Source of the DNA: Cohnella sp. SGD-V74
Lineage (GTDB): Bacteria > Bacillota > Bacilli > Paenibacillales > Paenibacillaceae
NCBI RefSeq assembly: GCF_003001675.1
Contig: NZ_PVYW01000027.1
Coordinates: forward strand, 61,922 to 125,921
Length of the DNA stretch: 64,000 bases
Direction: 5' to 3'
Position 1 is the first letter of the stretch, and the number at the start of each line of letters is the position of its first letter. Position numbers and translations under genes: made by a program. This document shows, piece by piece, positions 42,243 through 50,654 of this stretch. The notes below the pieces were generated by a model that saw nothing but the letters and a program-made list of their open reading frames with translations, was not told the origin of the DNA and searched no databases.

Positions 42243-43211
42243 TCAGATCGTCCATCTGAGCAGCAGGCCCGATTGGGTCAAGCCGGAGCCGAAGCCGTAC
42301 AGCGCCACGAGCTGTCCGGGGCGCAGCCGGCCTTCTTTGCTTGCCGCGTCGAGCGCCAGCGGAATAGTTGCGGCCGACGTATTGCCGTTGTTTACGACGC
42401 TTTGCAGCGCTTTATCGGAGGAGATTTCCAGCCTTTCGCAGATGGCTTCGATCATGCGCAGATTGGCGCTGTGCGGCACGAACCAGTCGATATCCCCAAC
42501 GCTCAGATCGGCCTGGTCGAGAAGATCGCGCACTCCGTCCGGGACGGTCGACAGCGCCCATTTGTACACTTCGCGTCCGTTCTGGACGATTTTTTCATGC
42601 GGATAGCAGTACACCTGCATGCCTCCGCTGCCGTCCGTCATCGCGTTGGAGGCGAGGAAAGCGCCCGATTCATCGGCTTCCACCAACACGGCTCCCGCGC
42701 CGTCTCCGAACAGAATGCAGGTGGAGCGATCCGTATAGTCGGTAATCTTCGTCAAGGTTTCGGCGCCGATGACGAGCACGGAACGGTATGATCCGCTCAG
42801 GATCAGACCGTTCGCCATCTGCAGAGCGGATACGAAGCCGGCGCAGGCGGCGCTAATATCGACGGCCATGCAGCGGGCGGCGCCGATCGCTTGCTGAACT
42901 TTGGAAGCGACCGACGGGAACGGCATATCGGGAGTCGTCGTCGCTACGATGATGCCGTCGATCCGCGAGGCGTCCACGGACGGATAACGGGCGAGCAGAT
43001 CGCCAGCGGCGGCGATGGCCAGATCGCTCGTCGATTCGTCCGGCGCAGCCCGGTGACGGCGCTCAATGCCGGTTCTTCTGACGATCCATTCGTTGTCCGT
43101 ATCCACCATTTTTTCCAGATCCGCGTTCGAAATGACTTCACCGGGTACATAACTTCCGATGGCGACAAGACGGGCTTTCGATTGAAACGATTGCGTCGTT
43201 GCGGCAGCCAT
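42243..43211 (-). CDS. fabH: Beta-ketoacyl-ACP synthase III
   Basis: Starts fatty acid synthesis by condensing acyl-CoA with malonyl-ACP. 322 residues with the complete Cys-His-Asn triad: Cys123 in SAACAGF, His in FVPHSANLRM and Asn in NNGNTSAA. The end GFGSGLTQSGLLLRW is also typical. It stands alone, not in a fab cluster, as does the second FabH of Bacillus. The promoter contains a FapR-type operator, so it should be repressed when malonyl-CoA is low. GGAGGAATGC-type ribosome site at the ATG. Confidence 0.95.
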   Translation of the reverse strand: MAAATTQSFQSKARLVAIGSYVPGEVISNADLEKMVDTDNEWIVRRTGIERRHRAAPDESTSDLAIAAAGDLLARYPSVDASRIDGIIVATTTPDMPFPSVASKVQQAIGAARCMAVDISAACAGFVSALQMANGLILSGSYRSVLVIGAETLTKITDYTDRSTCILFGDGAGAVLVEADESGAFLASNAMTDGSGGMQVYCYPHEKIVQNGREVYKWALSTVPDGVRDLLDQADLSVGDIDWFVPHSANLRMIEAICERLEISSDKALQSVVNNGNTSAATIPLALDAASKEGRLRPGQLVALYGFGSGLTQSGLLLRWTI

Positions 43212-43246
43212 TGCGCATTCCTCCGCTTCGTTTATTTTAGTATTAA

Positions 43247-43274
43247 GTATTAGTATCAGGTGCTAATATTGCAA
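43247..43274 (-). promoter_or_regulatory. fabH promoter with FapR operator
   Basis: On the minus strand TTGCAA (43269-43274), 16 bases, TAATAC (43247-43252). The spacer and -10 are covered by TTAGCACCTGATACTAA (43250-43266), which differs by one base from the FapR consensus TTAGTACCTGATACTAA. This position blocks polymerase directly. Confidence 0.82.
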
Positions 43275-43417
43275 TCATACTTCCCGCCGACATCGCTGTC
43301 AAGGGAGACCGATCGAATAATCGAATAATCGAGTGCCTCCGGAAGCATCCTATGATCGGGCGGGAAACGAAAGCTGAGCAGTCCCGAGCATTCGATCAAG
43401 AAGGAGGCCATGCTGTC

Positions 43418-44044
43418 GTGCGCAAAGGCATTATGATTTCAACGACCGTGTTATTATCATCCGCAATCGCGCTGTCGGGATGCATGAATAAAACGGGGGA
43501 TTTGGGCAATAAAAATATTCGCAACAACGCCGTTCGCCAGAACAACGCCGCCAGAGGGTACGGCGTCGACGAATTCGGCTTGCGTCCCCCGGTGAGACGT
43601 TTCGCCAACGACGAGGCGAACGAGCAGAACCGCATCAACGGCAACCAGCGCATCAACAACAATATCGTCGGCATGCACGGCAATACGCGGATGGAAGCAA
43701 GCGATCGGATCGCCAACAAGGTCGCGGCGATGCCCGGCATCGATTCGGCTTACGTGATGCTGACCGACCGCAACGCCTACGTGGCCGTGAAGGAAGACGA
43801 CCGGGCGAACACCGGGCATACGGCGCTTAACGACGCCGTGAAGGACAAGATCGCGGATCAGGTCAAGTCGCTCTCTCCTTCTGTGGAGAACGTATACGTC
43901 TCCGCGAACCCCGATTTCATCGGCCGCATGGAAGGCTATGCCAACGACGTCAGGGCCGGCCATCCGATTCAAGGCTTCTTGACCGAGTTCAACGCTCTCG
44001 TCGAGCGGATTTTCCCGGAACGGTCCGGCACTCGAACTCGCTAA
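43418..44044 (+). CDS. YhcN/YlaJ-family sporulation lipoprotein
   Basis: 208 residues with a lipoprotein signal (LLSSAIALSGC, Cys at about 20). An Asn-rich, Arg-rich linker (NNAVRQNNAARGYG, INGNQRINNN) leads into the YhcN/YlaJ domain: ADRIANKVAAMPGIDSAYVMLTDRNAYVAV pattern ending VYVSANPDF. Such proteins sit in forespore or spore membranes; loss mildly impairs germination or outgrowth in B. subtilis. GTG 43418 follows AAGGAGG at ten bases; the ATG at 43352 is upstream of that site. It is followed by a strong terminator. Confidence 0.88.
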   Translation: MRKGIMISTTVLLSSAIALSGCMNKTGDLGNKNIRNNAVRQNNAARGYGVDEFGLRPPVRRFANDEANEQNRINGNQRINNNIVGMHGNTRMEASDRIANKVAAMPGIDSAYVMLTDRNAYVAVKEDDRANTGHTALNDAVKDKIADQVKSLSPSVENVYVSANPDFIGRMEGYANDVRAGHPIQGFLTEFNALVERIFPERSGTRTR

Positions 44045-44061
44045 CCCGCCCGCAAACGCCA

Positions 44062-44106
44062 ACAGCCTGAGGCTCCGCAGTATCCGGAGCTTCGGGCTGT
44101 TTTTTT
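44062..44106 (+). terminator. Terminator of the YhcN-like gene
   Basis: ACAGCCTGAGGCTCCG pairs with CGGAGCTTCGGGCTGT with small mismatches, followed by seven T. Confidence 0.9.
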
Positions 44107-44155
44107 GGCAGGACGGCCGAATCATTTTCCAGAGCCCATTTTGCCCGACCTCCGC

Positions 44156-44183
44156 ACCAGAGGAAAACCCCTTTCATATGATA
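44156..44183 (+). promoter_or_regulatory. SigK-type promoter of gerE
   Basis: AC (44156-44157), 17 bases, CATATGATA (44175-44183). gerE is transcribed by SigK in B. subtilis. The -10 nonamer and spacing are identical to the site before the giant repeat gene at 3161-3188. Confidence 0.65.
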
Positions 44184-44246
44184 AAGTTGACTGTATCCCT
44201 ATACCTTGTATTCACAACATTCCCGGGCAAGGAGGGGTGACAAACG

Positions 44247-44471
44247 TTGAAGGGCAGCGACCATAAAAGCAAATTCCTACTCACCAATCGGGAACGCGAA
44301 GTCTTCGAACTGCTGGTACAGGACAAGACGACCCGCGACATTGCGCAGCAGTTGTTTATCAGCGAGAAAACGGTCAGAAACCATATCTCGAATGTTATGC
44401 AGAAGCTGAATGTCAAAGGTCGTTCGCAAGCGGTTGTCGAGCTTATTAAGCTCGGGGAGCTAAAGATTTAA
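44247..44471 (+). CDS. gerE: Spore coat transcription regulator GerE
   Basis: 74 residues, the exact length of B. subtilis GerE, and a LuxR-type helix-turn-helix throughout: LTNREREVFELLVQDKTTRD and FISEKTVRNHISNVMQKL are nearly identical to it. GerE works in the mother cell in the last stage of sporulation, activating or repressing coat and crust genes with SigK RNA polymerase. TTG 44247 lies behind GGAGGGGTGA. Its presence near the transferase island supports, but does not prove, control of that island by GerE. Confidence 0.95.
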   Translation: MKGSDHKSKFLLTNREREVFELLVQDKTTRDIAQQLFISEKTVRNHISNVMQKLNVKGRSQAVVELIKLGELKI

Positions 44472-44488
44472 AGCAGCAGGTGCACCTT

Positions 44489-45159
44489 TCATTGCCGCTG
44501 ATCGATCGGCGCGGGCCTTCTTCTTCGTTCCCGAAAGGGAGCGGGGAGGAGGGCTTTTTGATGTCGTAATCCTGAAATGACCGCCATATCCTCTGACTGA
44601 CGCACTCGGTTATTGGAGCTTGCTTGAATGGTCTCCACCAGAAGCGTCACTGAATAGACGACACGAGAGAATTTCTCTTCCATCTGCCGGCTCATCTCTT
44701 CCTGTAAAATCTTATCGTTCTGCAGCGGATCGAGGGGGAACAGCTTCTCCGACAGAATCACCCTGATTTTGAAGCGATAGTCGAATGTGAACCGTCCGTC
44801 CGCATGCACAAGTTGCGATAGGAAGCCGTATCGACCAGTTTCGTCAAATAGACGGGCAGCCTCGATTTGTCCTTCGGGTTGAAATGGACGAGTTTCGATA
44901 CCGGACCGTCGACGAGAACGATGCGCACCGAAGAAGTGTTTTTCGGTTCCCGCAGGAACGGATCGAGCAGCGTGAACCAGCCTTTGCGGCGCATCAGCTT
45001 TTTGCCGATCAGGAGCAGCTGGGTTTTGCCGCCGGACGAGTAGGCCGTGAACGTTCGGTCGCTCTCGTCCCTGGCGGCTCGAAGCGAGTACGAGCGGGAG
45101 GTGCTGATTTCCGTTTTTATTTTCGCTTCAGCTTCATCCTCCCGATCCCCGCCATCCAA
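44489..45159 (-). pseudogene. Ger(x)C-family germination lipoprotein remnant
   Basis: Two overlapping frames carry pieces of one Ger(x)C protein. The first (45159 to about 44758) has GKTQLLLIGKKLMRRKGW, LLDPFLREP and KDKSRLPVYLTKLVDTASYRN from the N-terminal half. The second (44809 to 44489) has FDYRFKIRVILSEKLFPLD and a C-terminal helix pattern EEMSRQMEEKFSRVV. The lipoprotein signal, roughly the first 80-100 residues and a large central part are missing, with a frame change near 44780. Not a functional receptor subunit. Confidence 0.7.
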
Positions 45160-45499
45160 TGAGTTCTTTTCCCTTGACGGCTGCCAGCAGCAGAATGGGG
45201 AACGCGAACATGCACCATTCGTTCATAATCGTCAGCACGATCTCGCTGCGGTCGGCTTCGTTCCAGGTCGGCTGATGGACGAAGACGAGCGCGACGAAGA
45301 CGGCCAGGAAGGCGAAGGCGAACCGGGAGTGATCGGGCTTGCCGAACAAACGGCTGGCAGAATAGATCGCGGAGTAGCAGTACAGAATCCAGCATCTGGA
45401 TACGATGAACAGGTACAGCGCGAGAAAAATCATGTCGAATCGTTCGAGGAACCTGAATTCGATCGTTTTGAGCAGATTCATCAAGGGCTGGTTAAGCAT
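45134..45499 (-). pseudogene. GerAB-type germinant receptor permease, C-terminal fragment
   Basis: 121 residues with NLLKTIEFRFLERFDMIFLA and following hydrophobic segments, matching the last three helices of the GerAB/GerKB permeases (usually about 365 residues). An in-frame stop lies four codons upstream of the apparent start, so the front two thirds are gone. It overlaps the Ger(x)C remnant as B and C genes do in intact operons. The A gene is absent. Confidence 0.7.
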
Positions 45500-45632
45500 G
45501 CTGCTTATTCAGAGTTCGCCACCGGCTGGGAAATTATTCTGTTCTCGGCGAAACCCTGCGAAGAGCCAAGGTTCAATCGTACAAGCACATCTCGTCCTTC
45601 TTCATATATTGAGGGGAAAGGAGGTGATGGCC

Positions 45633-46004
45633 ATGGCGAACAAGGTGAATTCCTTGCAGACGTATCCGAGATTGACGGTGTACACCGAGGAGAATTTTCG
45701 CGGGCGCAGCGCGATCTATCGGGGCAACTTGGGCATTGCGAATCTGGATACGAGGCTTGGCGGCATCGAAAGCCTGAGATTTTTCTCCACGAGCAGCAAC
45801 GCGACTCTGGTCTTGTTCACTCGTCCCAATTTCAGAGGCACTTTCCGCGTATTCCGCGGCAATAGAAGCATTGCCGATCTGGACGATATTATCGGCGGCA
45901 ACGATGCGGAGTCGCTTATCTCGACGAATCAGCGGCTGACGCTGGCGCAAATTCGCGCGATCCGCGACAGCGGCAATCTGCCTCAAGGTTACAGAAGGCT
46001 CTGA
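45633..46004 (+). CDS. Beta/gamma-crystallin-like protein
   Basis: 123 residues with two Greek-key motifs. LTVYTEENFRGRSAIYRGN and LVLFTRPNFRGTFRVFRGN each show the Y/F-T-x-x-N-F-R-G start, and each is followed by an I-A-N/D-L-D turn and a Gly-Gly acidic end. Such folds bind calcium or act as stable structural units; in spore-formers a coat role is possible but not shown. No signal peptide. ATG 45633 lies eight bases from AAAGGAGG; ATG 45627 is too close. It follows the decayed germination genes and precedes the FNR-box promoter. Confidence 0.75.
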   Translation: MANKVNSLQTYPRLTVYTEENFRGRSAIYRGNLGIANLDTRLGGIESLRFFSTSSNATLVLFTRPNFRGTFRVFRGNRSIADLDDIIGGNDAESLISTNQRLTLAQIRAIRDSGNLPQGYRRL

Positions 46005-46031
46005 TGGCAGGTTGTGTCAATATTGTTACGC

Positions 46032-46074
46032 TGTGATACAAATCACATTCGATGCTTCCCTTCCGGTATATGAT
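46032..46074 (+). promoter_or_regulatory. FNR/CRP-type class II promoter of the cupredoxin gene
   Basis: TGTGATACAAATCACA (46032-46047) is a perfect TGTGA-N6-TCACA dyad. A -10 of TATGAT lies at 46069-46074. With a start near 46081 the dyad centre is at -41.5, the classical activator position. Confidence 0.7.
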
Positions 46075-46117
46075 GAGCTTGTAAACGAGACGATACCGTC
46101 GAAGGGAGCAATAAACA

Positions 46118-46510
46118 ATGAAAAAATGGGTATCTTTAAGCGCATTGCTGTTGGCCGCGATGTTGGTCGCATCCGGCTGCGGCGGGGGGGACAAGAAGGA
46201 ATCCAGCCCGTCTCCGGCGGCCGCGCAAGCCGGAACGTCCGGCGGCGAGGCGAAGGCGTTCACGATCGACGCTACGAACTTCAAGTTCGAGCCGGGTGAA
46301 ATTACCGTGAAGCAGGGCGACGAAGTGAGCATTACGCTCAAGAACAGCCAAGGCAATCATGCATTGAAGGTCGAAGGCTACGACAAAGAAGTCAAGGGCA
46401 ACGCCACGGTGAAGTTCGTCGCCGACAAGACGGGCGAATTCAAGATCGTGTGCTCGATCTTCTGCGGCAAAGGCCATGACGATATGATCAGCAAGCTGAT
46501 CGTGCAATAA
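46118..46510 (+). CDS. Cupredoxin-domain lipoprotein
   Basis: 130 residues with lipoprotein signal (LLLAAMLVASGC) and a single cupredoxin fold (about 45-130). Copper ligands form a CuA-like set: His in QGNHALKV and CSIFCGKGHDDM (Cys-x3-Cys-x3-His-x2-Met). This is like a free-standing subunit II head without membrane anchor. It may pass electrons or copper to the ba3 oxidase encoded 290 bases downstream, with which it shares an FNR/CRP-type promoter. ATG 46118 behind GAAGGGAG. A hairpin terminator follows. Confidence 0.85.
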   Translation: MKKWVSLSALLLAAMLVASGCGGGDKKESSPSPAAAQAGTSGGEAKAFTIDATNFKFEPGEITVKQGDEVSITLKNSQGNHALKVEGYDKEVKGNATVKFVADKTGEFKIVCSIFCGKGHDDMISKLIVQ

Positions 46511-46520
46511 CGCCCTCTGA

Positions 46521-46583
46521 AGGGCCGAACCATAAGCAATCCGCCGGGAAGACGCGGTTCGCTTGCGGTGCGGCCCTTTTCTT
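46521..46583 (+). terminator. Terminator of the cupredoxin gene
   Basis: AGGGCCG pairs with CGGCCCT at the base of an imperfect long hairpin, followed by TTTTCTT. The remaining stretch to 46797 holds the second FNR-type promoter. Confidence 0.6.
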
Positions 46584-46724
46584 AACGATTCGGAAAGTAT
46601 AAAATTCGCTATCCTTATCCGAATCGTCTCCGACAAAACGCATTCATCGTCCAGAGGACGCCGAAGGCGTTTTTGCTTGCGCGCGAAAACGGTGTAACAA
46701 ATCGTCCACAATAGACGGCCTTCC

Positions 46725-46767
46725 AGTGACAATTATCACAGTCCGCTAGGCCGGAAGTCCTTACAAT
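46725..46767 (+). promoter_or_regulatory. FNR/CRP-type class II promoter of the ba3 oxidase operon
   Basis: AGTGACAATTATCACA (46725-46740) is one base off TGTGA-N6-TCACA. TACAAT (46762-46767) predicts a start near 46774, again putting the dyad at -41.5. Confidence 0.68.
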
Positions 46768-46797
46768 GAAGACAACTTGAAATCAGGAGGAATCGGA

Positions 46798-46959
46798 ATG
46801 CGCGATGATCGATCGGTGTCGAAGCCGCACGAAGGCCATTCGGAGCCGGAGAAGAAAGAGCAATCGCTCAAAGGAGCTTTCGCCTCCGTCATGATCCTTG
46901 GGGCGTTCTTGGCCATTACCTGGATCGGGGTATTCATTTTGTTCGTCGCACGCGACTAG
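46798..46959 (+). CDS. Cytochrome c oxidase subunit IIa-like small membrane protein
   Basis: 53 residues with one hydrophobic helix (FASVMILGAFLAITWIGVFI) near the C-terminus and a charged, His/Glu-rich head (KPHEGHSEPEKKEQS). Size, topology and position directly before subunit II match subunit IIa of ba3-type oxidases. AGGAGG lies seven bases before ATG 46798. First gene of a three-gene operon. Confidence 0.82.
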   Translation: MRDDRSVSKPHEGHSEPEKKEQSLKGAFASVMILGAFLAITWIGVFILFVARD

Positions 46960-46977
46960 AAGGGGGAAGAAATCAAT

Positions 46978-47448
46978 ATGCATATGCATCGACTAGAGAA
47001 AATATGGCTGACCGCGGGCGTGTCCATGCTGGTCGTATTTCTGCTCGTGCTGGGAATTATGACGTTCGGAAGGGGCATCGCCCCGCCCAACGAGCACATT
47101 CACCGCATTGATCCGACGAAGGTGAGCGAGACGCCGCCGTTCGACAAGCCTCAGATCACGAAGATCGGAGACAACGTGTACAAGGCGGTCATGGTCGCCT
47201 ACGCCTTCGGCTACGACCCGATTCCGATGGAGGTTCCCGCCGGAGCGACGGTCCACTTCGAAATTACGTCTTCCGACGTCGTCCACGGCTTCGAGATTCC
47301 GGGAACGAACGTCAACGTCATGGTGACGCCCGGAGAAGTCAGCCACGTGTCCCATACGTTCGACAAGCCCGGCGAGTACTTGATTCTCTGCAACGAGTAT
47401 TGCGGGATCGCCCACGAAATGATGAAAACCACCCTCGTGGTGAAATAG
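46978..47448 (+). CDS. ba3-type cytochrome c oxidase subunit II
   Basis: 156 residues: one N-terminal membrane helix (about 12-33) and an outside cupredoxin domain. The CuA site is complete: His in SSDVVHGFEI and CNEYCGIAHEMM. The single helix is the mark of the ba3 (type B) family; aa3 enzymes have two. It receives electrons from cytochrome c and passes them to subunit I, encoded 13 bases downstream. AGGGGGAAG ribosome site. Confidence 0.93.
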   Translation: MHMHRLEKIWLTAGVSMLVVFLLVLGIMTFGRGIAPPNEHIHRIDPTKVSETPPFDKPQITKIGDNVYKAVMVAYAFGYDPIPMEVPAGATVHFEITSSDVVHGFEIPGTNVNVMVTPGEVSHVSHTFDKPGEYLILCNEYCGIAHEMMKTTLVVK

Positions 47449-47461
47449 GAGGACGCGTCCC

Positions 47462-49114
47462 ATGACTGATTCCAAACTATCGACATTCGACCGCAAGGAC
47501 GGGCAGCTGGTCATCGCCCACGTCTTGTTCGCGTTCGCGGCGCTGCTGCTCGGCGGCATTGCGGGCATGCTGCAAGGGATGGTGAAGGGCGGCACGATCA
47601 CCTTGCCGGCCAACATCGGCTATTACGAGCTGCTGACGGCTCACGGCGTGCTGATGGCGCTTATTTTCACGACCTACTTTATCGTAGGATTCTTATACTC
47701 CGGCGTCTCGCAGACGCTTGGCGGACGGCTATTGCCGTTGACGAAGAGGCTCGGCTGGATCGGATATTGGCTCATGTCCATCGGCACGCTGATCGGCGTC
47801 GTCGTCATTCTGCTGGGCAAAGCGAGCGTTCTGTATACGTTCTATGCGCCGATGAAAGCTTCTCCGTGGTTCTACGTTGCGCTCGCGCTCGTCGTCATCG
47901 GCAGCTGGCTGAGCGGGTTCGGCATTTTCTACCAGTACGTCCAATGGAGAAAAACGAACAAAGGCAAGCTGTCCCCGCTGTTCGCGTTCATGTCCGTCAT
48001 TACGATGCTGCTCTGGCAGATCGCGACGATCGGCGTAGCGATCGAAGTCGTCGTGCAGCTCATTCCGTGGTCGTTCGGATGGGTGGAGACGGTCAACGTC
48101 GTGCTGAGCAGAACGCTGTTCTGGTTCTTCGGCCATCCGCTCGTCTACTTCTGGCTGCTGCCGGCCTACATGTGCTGGTACGTCATCATTCCGAAGATCA
48201 TCGGCGGGAAAATATTCAGCGACGCGCTGGCCCGCATGTCGTTCGTGCTGTTCCTGCTGTTCTCGATTCCGGTCGGCTTCCACCATCAGCTCATGGAACC
48301 GGGGATCAGCCACTTCTGGAAATATCTCCAGGTCGTGCTGACGTTCATGGTCGTTATTCCGTCGCTGATGACCGCGTTCTCGCTGTTCGCTACATTCGAG
48401 CTGAACGGGCGCTCCAAAGGCACGAAAGGGCTGTTCGGCTGGGTGAAAGTGCTGCCTTGGAAAGACGTTCGCTTCTTCGCGCCGTTCATGGGCATGCTGA
48501 TCTTCATTCCGGCCGGCGCGGGCGGCTTGATCAACGCGAGCAACCAGATGAACGCCGTCGTCCATAACACGCTGTGGGTAACCGGACACTTCCATCTGAC
48601 CGTGGCAACGAGCGTCGCGCTGACCTTCTTCGGCATCGTCTACTGGCTCATTCCGGTCGTGACGGGACGCGTGCTTACGCCGCGCCTGAACAAGCTGGGC
48701 ATTATCCAGACGGTCATCTGGTGCGTCGGCATGTTCTTCATGTCGGGTTCGATGCACACCGTAGGACTGCTCGGCTCGCCGAGACGCACCGCTTACAGCA
48801 CGTACGACGATCATCCTGACGCCATCATGTGGATCCCTTACCACGTGGCGATGGCCATCGGAGGCATCATTCTGTTCGCCGGCGTGCTGCTCATCATCTA
48901 TAACATTATCGCCTTGATGCGCGCTCCCAAGGGGGAGACCGAGTATCCGATCGGCGAAGTGTCCGACGCTTCGGAGCCGACTCCTCGTTTCCTGGAAAAC
49001 TGGAAGCTGTGGATCGCGCTGACCGTCATCCTGATCGTGATCGCCTATACGATTCCGGTTATCGATCAGATCAACAATCCGACTCCGGGCTCTCCGGGAT
49101 ACGTGACCTGGTAA
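47462..49114 (+). CDS. ba3-type cytochrome c oxidase subunit I
   Basis: 550 residues with about 13 membrane helices. Haem and copper ligands are visible: His in LTAHGVLMALIF (low-spin haem), FFGHPLVYFWLLP with the cross-linked His-Tyr, HH in GFHHQLMEPG (CuB) and GHFHLTVAT (high-spin haem). The enzyme reduces oxygen with high affinity and pumps protons. Together with subunits IIa and II it is a complete operon, and the FNR/CRP-type promoter suggests induction when oxygen falls. Confidence 0.95.
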   Translation: MTDSKLSTFDRKDGQLVIAHVLFAFAALLLGGIAGMLQGMVKGGTITLPANIGYYELLTAHGVLMALIFTTYFIVGFLYSGVSQTLGGRLLPLTKRLGWIGYWLMSIGTLIGVVVILLGKASVLYTFYAPMKASPWFYVALALVVIGSWLSGFGIFYQYVQWRKTNKGKLSPLFAFMSVITMLLWQIATIGVAIEVVVQLIPWSFGWVETVNVVLSRTLFWFFGHPLVYFWLLPAYMCWYVIIPKIIGGKIFSDALARMSFVLFLLFSIPVGFHHQLMEPGISHFWKYLQVVLTFMVVIPSLMTAFSLFATFELNGRSKGTKGLFGWVKVLPWKDVRFFAPFMGMLIFIPAGAGGLINASNQMNAVVHNTLWVTGHFHLTVATSVALTFFGIVYWLIPVVTGRVLTPRLNKLGIIQTVIWCVGMFFMSGSMHTVGLLGSPRRTAYSTYDDHPDAIMWIPYHVAMAIGGIILFAGVLLIIYNIIALMRAPKGETEYPIGEVSDASEPTPRFLENWKLWIALTVILIVIAYTIPVIDQINNPTPGSPGYVTW

Positions 49115-49266
49115 TTGGGCTTTAATTTTTTGGGCAAGGCCCGTCTGCGGGCGCCTTAAGCGGCGCTCGGGGCGGGCTTATTGCCATATGCGGCCGTTCG
49201 CTGAAACAAATTCGCCTTCGGCCTCGTTAGAAGGGAAAACAGGAATTCGAAGGGGGATTTGCCGCA

Positions 49267-49857
49267 ATGAAGAAAATCATCGTGATATTAGGGGCGGCTG
49301 CGTTGTTAATCAGCGGCTGCGGTTCGCGAGAAGGCGGGGAAGGGGCGCAGCCCGACGCTTCCCAGACCGAAGCTCCCTTGGCGGCGGGGACGCTGCTGGC
49401 GGAAGCGAGGGAAGGGGATTTCGTGCTTCAGCTGGAGACGGAGAAGGCGCGTTACCGGAAGGGCGAGCCCGTGAAGCTCAAGGCGCGATTGAAATACGAC
49501 GGTCCGCTGCCCGAAGTGACGATCGGCCATGCCTTTTCTCCGATTTCGTTCCCGATCCGGGAGACGACCCGCGGCATCGAGATCGCTTACCCGATGCCGA
49601 TGCCCTTGATCCGGACGACGCTTAAGCAGGGAGAGTGGTTCGAAGAAGCGTATTCCAAGGCGGGCGGTTACGGAGATCAGGACCCCGATAAGGATTTCTT
49701 GAAGCAGTTTCTATCGGGGGATGGGTTCCCGGAAGGCCGTTACGAGATTGCCGCGAGCGCCGGGTTCGAGCTTTACGAAGGGGCGCCGGATGCGCTCGGC
49801 ACGAAAGAAGTCGATTACGGGATTCGCACGGAAAAAATCCGCATCGACGTGGAGTAA
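49267..49857 (+). CDS. Putative lipoprotein
   Basis: 196 residues with lipoprotein signal (VILGAAALLISGC). The mature part contains QLETEKARYRKGEPVKLKARLKYDGP, a beta-rich pattern reminiscent of BsuPI/intracellular proteinase inhibitor-like domains, then an acidic end. No catalytic residues recognised. ATG 49267 follows GAAGGGGG. It stands alone after the oxidase operon; the 150-base gap before it holds only an imperfect GC-rich hairpin without T-run. Confidence 0.7.
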   Translation: MKKIIVILGAAALLISGCGSREGGEGAQPDASQTEAPLAAGTLLAEAREGDFVLQLETEKARYRKGEPVKLKARLKYDGPLPEVTIGHAFSPISFPIRETTRGIEIAYPMPMPLIRTTLKQGEWFEEAYSKAGGYGDQDPDKDFLKQFLSGDGFPEGRYEIAASAGFELYEGAPDALGTKEVDYGIRTEKIRIDVE

Positions 49858-49934
49858 GAGGATTTTCGGAGTTTTCGTCGAACAACAAGGGGAGGTAAAA
49901 TATTCCTAAGTTGTTCCGAGGAGGAAAATTCGAC

Positions 49935-50639
49935 ATGTCCGACACGCATTCGAATCAGCCCGATCTGCATAAGAAAGAAGCGAACGAAGAGGCGGAGAGC
50001 CAGACGGCCGCCGCGGCGAGTCCGGCTCCTGCCGCCGCCGCTCCCGCGTCCCCGCTTGCGGCGGTGGATGGGCAGAAGCTGCTGGCGCTGCTCCGAAATC
50101 CGTCCGCGGCGCAGAAGCTGCAGCCGCAGACGGAATGGATCTACGGGGCGATAGGCGCCGCCGCGGGCGTCATCGGGTTCGTGCTCTGGAATTGGCTGTT
50201 CCTGGAGGCGGTCAAAGCCAAGCTGGGCCTTTTCCAAGCGTTTGGCAGCTTGTTCATAACCGGGGTGCTCGGCATCGCCTCGCCAGGCAAATTTCTGCTG
50301 CTCGGCCTGTTCTCCATCGCGCTGTTGATCGGTTCGCTTACGCTGGTCGGCAACTGGCAGGGCGCCCGCAAGCGCGATTGGCGGGAAGCCGTCGCCCATC
50401 TGGGCGGCACGCAATTGGCGTTCGGGGCTGGCTGGCTCGTCTCCGGGCTGCTGGCGTTCGTGTCCCTGCAGTTGTCGACGTTGGTCGGCGCCTTCTTGCT
50501 GCTGGTCAATCTCGTGCTGCTCGTCGGTCAAGCGGAGCATGCGCACGAAGTGGGACGAGAGCACAGATTCCTGTATATCGTCTATTCGCTGGCCGCGTAC
50601 TTGCTGCTGCTGTACCTCGTCTTTTCTATTCTGGCGTAA
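49935..50639 (+). CDS. Multi-pass membrane protein of unknown function
   Basis: 234 residues. The first 75 are hydrophilic, Glu/Ala/Pro-rich and probably cytosolic. Five hydrophobic segments follow (near 88-110, 121-142, 146-166, 190-208 and 212-232, roughly). It resembles the uncharacterised Yip1/DUF-type membrane proteins of Firmicutes; no active-site motif seen. ATG 49935 lies nine bases behind GAGGAGG, making the upstream ATG at 49911 unlikely. A terminator follows. Confidence 0.72.
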   Translation: MSDTHSNQPDLHKKEANEEAESQTAAAASPAPAAAAPASPLAAVDGQKLLALLRNPSAAQKLQPQTEWIYGAIGAAAGVIGFVLWNWLFLEAVKAKLGLFQAFGSLFITGVLGIASPGKFLLLGLFSIALLIGSLTLVGNWQGARKRDWREAVAHLGGTQLAFGAGWLVSGLLAFVSLQLSTLVGAFLLLVNLVLLVGQAEHAHEVGREHRFLYIVYSLAAYLLLLYLVFSILA

Positions 50640-50654
50640 CGAGATCAAGAGGGT

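Noticed and set aside
45603..45611. CATATATTG as a SigK -10 for the crystallin-like gene
   Set aside because: The implied transcript start would lie within the ribosome site, and no -35 AC has the right spacing.
49120..49180. Terminator after the ba3 oxidase operon
   Set aside because: A GC-rich imperfect inverted repeat exists but lacks a T-run, so support is too weak to list.
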